From Trinickia fusca (GTDB lineage: Bacteria > Pseudomonadota > Gammaproteobacteria > Burkholderiales > Burkholderiaceae), in NCBI RefSeq assembly GCF_003628145.1, contig NZ_RBZV01000016.1, positions 47,133 to 111,132 of the forward strand: 64,000 bases of DNA, given 5' to 3'. Numbering within the stretch: the first letter of the stretch is position 1; each line of letters begins with the position of its first letter. A program made the position numbers and the translations under genes. Positions 59,720-64,000 of this stretch are shown one piece after another. Below the pieces are notes generated by a model. That model searched no databases, was not told where the DNA came from, and was given only the letters and a program-made list of their open reading frames with translations.

Positions 59720-61858
59720 ATGGCGAGTGCCGTCAAGCGGTTCGGGGCTACAACGTCGCGCTGGATCATGGTCGGCCTGTTGGCCGGCGGCGTATTGATA
59801 CTCGCGACCGTCGCTATCGGCGCATTGGGCACGATCCGCCTTTACGAGAGCGAAGCTGAGGTCGAGCGTGCGAACGAGGTCCATCTGGGTCTCGAGCGGC
59901 TCTTGGAACTAGCACGCGATGCCGAGACGGGCCAGCGCGGTTACGTCATCACCGGGCGCGTCGAGTATCTCGAGCCGTACCTCAAGGCGCTGCCGCAGCT
60001 TCGTCAGCAATTCGACAGCCTTGCCACGTTGCTGCAAGACCCGGTGCAGAAGCAGCGTCTCACGCAACTGCATGGGTTGCTAGATCGCAAGCAGGTCGAA
60101 CTGGCTTCGGTCATCGCCGTACGGCAGACGCAGGGCTTCGAGGCCGCGCAGGCCATCGTGCAGAACGACACCGGTAGGCAGTTCATGGACCGGGCGCGCG
60201 CGATCGTCGAGGACATGGAGGCGACCGTGCGCGAGCAGACGACCCTGCGTCAGGCGCACGCGAGCAACACCCGCGATACGGCCATCACGATGGGGTTCGC
60301 GTCGGGCGCCTTGACGTTGCTCGTGTGCCTGTCCTTTGTCTATCTGGCGAGCCGTTTGCTGCGCCTCGAAGGCGTGGCCGTTGCCGAGCTGGCCGAGCAG
60401 AAGGAGATGCTCGACGTGACGCTCTCGGGGATCGGCGACGGCGTGATTGCCGTCGATGTCGACGGCCGTGTGACGTTCTTCAACCGGGTGGCCGAAGCGC
60501 TCACGGGGTGGCGCCAAGCCGCCGTGATCGGGCAGCACATCGAGAGCGTGCTGACGTTCCGGCGCGGGCCCGACAAGGAAGTCGTCGAGAACCCCGCGCT
60601 CGTGGCGATGCGCGAGCGGCGCCGCGTTGCGGGGCCGCCTGGCGAGCCGCTTCTGATCGCGCGCGATGACGGCGAGGCGCACATCGATGCGAGCAGTGCG
60701 CCGACGTTCGATGTAGCGGGTACGTTGCTAGGCGCGGTCATCGTGCTGCACGACGTGTTGGAGCGAGAGCGCGCCGAAGAGCGTTTCAGGCTTGCAGTCG
60801 AGGCCTCACCGAACGCGATGGTGATGGTGGATGCGCGCGGAACGATCGAGCTCATCAATTCGCAGACCGAACGATTGTTCGGCTACAAGCGCGATGAGCT
60901 GCTCGGTCAACCCGTTGAAATGCTGGTTCCGCTTCGCTTTCGTGCCAAGCACGTCGCCCATCGCGACGCATTCCTGCACGCGCCGGCCGCGCGGCCGATG
61001 GGCGTGGGGCGCGACCTGTTCGGCATTCGGCGCGACGGCACCGAATTTCCGATCGAGATCGGGCTCAATCCGATCGAGACCGCCGAGGGCGTATTCGTGC
61101 TCAGCGCGATTGCCGACGTCACCGAGCGCAAGCGCGCCGAGCTCGAACTGCGCCAACGCAGCGAGGAGCTTGCACGCTCCAATCAGGATCTCGAGCAATT
61201 CGCCTACGTCGCCTCGCACGATTTGCAGGAGCCGCTACGCGCCGTGGCTGGCCCGCTGCAATTGCTGCAGCGTCGCTATCAGGGCCAGCTCGATGCGCGT
61301 GCCGACGAATTCATCGGGCACGCCGTGGATGGGGCGACGCGCATGCAGGCACTCATCGACGATCTGCTCAGCTATTCGCGGGTGGGCCGGCTCGAAGATC
61401 CGCAGCAGAACATCGACAGCGGCGAGGTGCTGACGCTCGCGCTCAGGAACCTGACCGCCGTGATCGACGAATCGCACGCCCACATCACGCACGACGCCAT
61501 GCCGATCGTCCGGGCGATACCGACGCAGCTGACGCTGCTGTTTCAGAACCTGCTCGGCAATGCGATCAAGTTTCGCAGCCAAGACCGACCGCTACGGGTT
61601 CATGTCGGCGTGACGGCGCTCGCCGACGAGTGGCAATTCTCGATCAAGGACAGCGGCATCGGCATCGACGCCCAGTACTTCGACCGAATCTTCCTGATCT
61701 TCCAGCGCCTGCACACGCGCCGCGAATATCCGGGCACGGGGCTCGGGCTCGCGCTTTGCAAGCGCATCGTCGAGCACCATGGCGGCCGCATCTGGGTCGA
61801 ATCGACCCCCAACGAGGGCACCACGTTCTTCTTCACGCTGCGTGACAGCGCGACATGA
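59720..61858 (+). CDS. CHASE3-PAS-PAS sensor histidine kinase
   Basis: A 712-residue kinase. The first membrane segment is at residues 14-36, then a CHASE3-type periplasmic helix bundle (about 37-185, LERLLELARDAETGQRGYVI), a second membrane segment near 190-214 and two PAS domains (about 230-350 and 360-480; MLDVTLSGIGDGVIAVD, EASPNAMVMVDARGTIELIN). The H-box is FAYVASHDLQEPLRAVAGPL, the N-box LLGNAIKFRSQDR and the G-box GTGLGLALCKRIVEHHGG. The HDLQEPLR form is that of phytochrome-like kinases. ATG 59720 follows AGGGGAG. It is the first gene of the three-gene signalling unit. Confidence 0.94.
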   Translation: MASAVKRFGATTSRWIMVGLLAGGVLILATVAIGALGTIRLYESEAEVERANEVHLGLERLLELARDAETGQRGYVITGRVEYLEPYLKALPQLRQQFDSLATLLQDPVQKQRLTQLHGLLDRKQVELASVIAVRQTQGFEAAQAIVQNDTGRQFMDRARAIVEDMEATVREQTTLRQAHASNTRDTAITMGFASGALTLLVCLSFVYLASRLLRLEGVAVAELAEQKEMLDVTLSGIGDGVIAVDVDGRVTFFNRVAEALTGWRQAAVIGQHIESVLTFRRGPDKEVVENPALVAMRERRRVAGPPGEPLLIARDDGEAHIDASSAPTFDVAGTLLGAVIVLHDVLERERAEERFRLAVEASPNAMVMVDARGTIELINSQTERLFGYKRDELLGQPVEMLVPLRFRAKHVAHRDAFLHAPAARPMGVGRDLFGIRRDGTEFPIEIGLNPIETAEGVFVLSAIADVTERKRAELELRQRSEELARSNQDLEQFAYVASHDLQEPLRAVAGPLQLLQRRYQGQLDARADEFIGHAVDGATRMQALIDDLLSYSRVGRLEDPQQNIDSGEVLTLALRNLTAVIDESHAHITHDAMPIVRAIPTQLTLLFQNLLGNAIKFRSQDRPLRVHVGVTALADEWQFSIKDSGIGIDAQYFDRIFLIFQRLHTRREYPGTGLGLALCKRIVEHHGGRIWVESTPNEGTTFFFTLRDSAT

Positions 61859-61891
61859 AGGTGGCTCATGATTTCGCTCAAGGAGACGCGC

Positions 61892-62347
61892 ATGCTACGC
61901 GACGCATCCGGCAGTCTGATCCACATTCTTCTCGTCGAAGACAGCCCGACCGACGTCATGCTGACGCTTGAGGCGATGGAGCAGTACAAGGTGGCGAACC
62001 CGCTCGACATCGTCGAGGACGGGGTCGAGGCGATGACATACCTCAAGCGCGAAGGCAAGTACGCGGATGCGTCCCGACCGGGCCTCATCATTCTCGATCT
62101 GAACCTGCCGCGCAAGAGCGGACGAGAGGTGCTGCGCGACCTGAAGAGCGATCCCGAGTTCATGAACATTCCTGTCGTGATCCTGACCACGTCGAAATCG
62201 GAGGAGGACGTCGCGAGATCGTACGGACTCCACGCCAATTGCTATGTCACGAAGCCGGTGGACTTCAACAAGTTCATCGACGTCGTGCACAGCATCAACG
62301 AGTTCTGGTTCGGCGTAGTCACGCTACCACCGGTCGCCCCGCGTTGA
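61892..62347 (+). CDS. Single-domain response regulator (Rcp1-like)
   Basis: A 151-residue receiver protein. The acidic pair is in [20 protein letters not shown], the phosphoacceptor Asp in [17 protein letters not shown], Thr in [13 protein letters not shown] and Lys in [16 protein letters not shown]. No output domain, like Rcp1/CheY-type partners of phytochrome-like kinases. ATG 61892 is chosen because AAGGAG lies 7 nt upstream; ATG 61868 in frame also has a purine-rich leader. Between two kinases, it may pass phosphate from one to the other. Confidence 0.92.
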   Translation: MLRDASGSLIHILLVEDSPTDVMLTLEAMEQYKVANPLDIVEDGVEAMTYLKREGKYADASRPGLIILDLNLPRKSGREVLRDLKSDPEFMNIPVVILTTSKSEEDVARSYGLHANCYVTKPVDFNKFIDVVHSINEFWFGVVTLPPVAPR

Positions 62348-63846
62348 GCACTCCTTCCGTCATCCACATCCTGCTCGTCGAGGATAGTCCGACCGACGCC
62401 CTGCTGCTCAGCGAAGCGCTGGCCGACGTCTCGGAGTTCGAGCACAGCCTCGTGTGCACTGATACGCTCGAGCAAGCCATCGGGCACGCGCAGAAGAGGC
62501 GCTTCGACGTGGTGCTGCTCGATCTCGGGCTGCCCGATGCGCAGGGTATCGATACATTTCGTACTTTTCGGCGGCGCTTGCCCGACTTGCCGGTGCTCGT
62601 GCTGACGGGGCTCGACGACATCTCGGTCGGGCTGGTCGCGATCCAGGAGGGCGCGCAGGACTATCTGCTCAAGCGCGATATCCATCCCTGGCTTCTGAGT
62701 CGCGCGACACGCTATGCCATCGAGCGTCACCGTGTCGCCGGAGCGCTCGCCGCCAGCGAAGAGCGCTTTCAATTGGCTGTGAGCGGCGCGACGGCGGGGC
62801 TATGGGACTGGAATCCGCGTACAGGGCGAATGTATCTGTCGCCGCACTTCAAGGAGATCATGGGATACCACGACGCCGAGCTGCCGAACGAGGAGCAGGC
62901 GCTGCAAGGCGTCATTCATCCCGACGACTTCGAGAGGGTGGCCGCGCGGCTCAACGCTCACCTCGAGCACAAGAGGCCGTATGACGTCGAATATCGCGTG
63001 CGCGCCAAATCGGGCGAATTCCGCTGGATCCAGTCGCGTGGGCAGGCGCAGTGGGATGAGGCGGGGATCCCTTATCGGATGGTCGGCTGGATCATGGACG
63101 TCACCGACCGCAAGCGTGACGAGGAGGCGCTGCGCGCGTCGCGCGAAGAGCTGCAACGGCTGTCGGCCAACATTCAGCACATCCGCGAAGAGGAGAAGAT
63201 ACGCATCTCCCGCGAGCTGCACGACGACTTGGGGCAGCTGCTGACGGCGTTGAAGATCGAGATGGGGCAATTCGAGGACACGTTGGACGGCGCGCCTCGC
63301 CACGGCGACGGGACGACGCTGTCGCGCGTGTACGGACTGATCGATCAGCTCGTCGCCTCGGTGCGACGCATCGCGGCCGATTTGCGGCCCGTCATGCTCG
63401 ACGACCTCGGCCCGATTCCCGCGATCGACTGGCTCGTGCAGCAATTCTCGACGCGCCATCGTGTGCAGGTGCGCGCGCAGCTCGACATCAACGAGGTCGA
63501 CTTCAACCGTGACAGCGGCACCGAAGTCTTCCGCATGGTGCAGGAAGCGCTGACCAACATCGCCCGCCATTCGGGCGCCACCGAAGCGAGCGTCGAGATT
63601 CGGCGCTCGGCACCGCATTGCGTGATCAGGATTACCGACAATGGGCGCGGCGTGCCGCACGGCGTGCGACCTGGGCGTAATTCGTTCGGTTTGCTTGGCA
63701 TGCGTGAGCGCGCGGCGCGGCTCGGCGGCAGGATCGAAGTCGAGACGGAGCCGGGGCAGGGCTTCGCCCTGTTGATTACGCTGCCGTTGACGAGGGTGGA
63801 AGCGCCGGAGGCCGTCGACCCCGGTTCGGGTGCGACGGCCTCCTGA
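62344..63846 (+). CDS. Receiver-PAS-NarL-type histidine kinase
   Basis: A 500-residue hybrid. Residues about 3-125 form a receiver ([20 protein letters not shown], Asp in [13 protein letters not shown], Lys in YLLKRD). A PAS/PAC domain follows (about 145-270, [20 protein letters not shown]), then HisKA_3 with the phosphorylated His in [20 protein letters not shown] and an HATPase ([26 protein letters not shown]). The start is probably TTG 62344, which overlaps the previous stop (TTGA); no ATG fits the receiver start. A receiver at the N-terminus lets an upstream kinase control it. Confidence 0.9.
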   Translation: MSTPSVIHILLVEDSPTDALLLSEALADVSEFEHSLVCTDTLEQAIGHAQKRRFDVVLLDLGLPDAQGIDTFRTFRRRLPDLPVLVLTGLDDISVGLVAIQEGAQDYLLKRDIHPWLLSRATRYAIERHRVAGALAASEERFQLAVSGATAGLWDWNPRTGRMYLSPHFKEIMGYHDAELPNEEQALQGVIHPDDFERVAARLNAHLEHKRPYDVEYRVRAKSGEFRWIQSRGQAQWDEAGIPYRMVGWIMDVTDRKRDEEALRASREELQRLSANIQHIREEEKIRISRELHDDLGQLLTALKIEMGQFEDTLDGAPRHGDGTTLSRVYGLIDQLVASVRRIAADLRPVMLDDLGPIPAIDWLVQQFSTRHRVQVRAQLDINEVDFNRDSGTEVFRMVQEALTNIARHSGATEASVEIRRSAPHCVIRITDNGRGVPHGVRPGRNSFGLLGMRERAARLGGRIEVETEPGQGFALLITLPLTRVEAPEAVDPGSGATAS

Positions 63847-63902
63847 TGGCAGTTGCTATGGCTGCGGCGCCTGACCGGCCGCGCAACCGTGCAGCGGTAC
63901 GC

Positions 63903-64000
63903 TTAAATCACATACAGATCGACGTACTCGTGCACCGGCATGGCTTCGAGCTTGGCCTGGTCCAGCGAGACGTCGAGAATGGCTTGTTGCTGCTTGGCCG
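63903..64000 (-). CDS. C-terminal end of an uncharacterised protein (5' end outside window)
   Basis: A minus-strand frame open to the right edge, ending with stop TAA at 63905-63903. The visible residues read AKQQQAILDVSLDQAKLEAM followed by PVHEYVDLYVI. The tail resembles the end of small PRC-barrel-type proteins of Burkholderia, but too little is visible to name it. It is convergent with the signalling operon. Confidence 0.55.
   Translation of the reverse strand, partial: AKQQQAILDVSLDQAKLEAMPVHEYVDLYVI

Overview
The window looks like chromosomal DNA of a beta-proteobacterium in Burkholderiaceae sensu lato (Burkholderia / Paraburkholderia / Trinickia type). This rests on the high G+C, the DUF4148 secreted protein, the AmpR-linked class A beta-lactamase, the luxI-rsaL-luxR locus and the mmsR-linked valine operon. 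No tRNA, rRNA, CRISPR array or intact insertion sequence was seen. Species cannot be fixed from the sequence.

Layout. 0-6.3 kb: tail of an AraC regulator, a zinc-ribbon/TPR membrane protein, an amino-acid/amine oxidase, an aldo-keto reductase and a divergent ampR-bla pair. 6.3-10.7 kb: an AT-richer stretch with a small membrane protein and a giant repeat protein (1178 codons) interrupted by an in-frame amber codon. 10.7-16 kb: a lysine/2-aminoadipate catabolic unit (LysR regulator, HglS-type 2-oxoadipate dioxygenase, aminotransferase, AmaB dehydrogenase). 16-23.6 kb: trans-3-hydroxyproline dehydratase, a Liv-type binding protein, a YeeE/YedE sulfur transporter pair behind an AT-rich palindrome, a BetR-receiver regulator, a C39-like peptidase, a pyrroline/piperideine-2-carboxylate reductase and ChaA. 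23.8-26.3 kb: alkyladenine glycosylase and a complete quorum-sensing locus (luxI, rsaL, luxR). 26.7-36.2 kb: DUF4148 protein, CBS protein, RibA, fatty-acid desaturase, PhnD-like protein, SDR/LysR pair, an OmpR-type two-component system and an exported agmatine-deiminase-like lipoprotein. 36.3-44.9 kb: accessory-looking genes (patatin, HAD, ASCH, AAA kinase, pirin, isochorismatase/LysR, DUF29, small proteins). 45-48 kb: a second LuxR gene divergent from two unusual genes, with a perfect lux-box-like dyad between them. 48-56.1 kb: valine/isobutyryl-CoA operon with its AraC regulator. 56.1-59.2 kb: three proteins of unknown function, two of them tandem paralogues. 59.7-63.9 kb: a histidine kinase, response regulator, receiver-kinase signalling operon. 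The last bases hold the C-terminus of a minus-strand gene.

How the genes fit together. Amino-acid catabolism is the main theme: lysine (amaB, aminotransferase, hglS, perhaps the oxidase at 1.9 kb and the reductase at 21.6 kb), 3-hydroxyproline (dehydratase plus the same reductase) and valine (the mms operon). Regulation is the second theme: two acyl-homoserine-lactone-type receptors, one with a synthase and RsaL repressor, one without a synthase beside it but next to a dyad sharing nine bases with the site at the luxI-rsaL promoter.

Least explained parts: the LuxR-linked operon whose first gene resembles a cytochrome P450 without heme-ligand motifs; the tandem unknown paralogues at 56-58 kb; and the amber-interrupted repeat protein.
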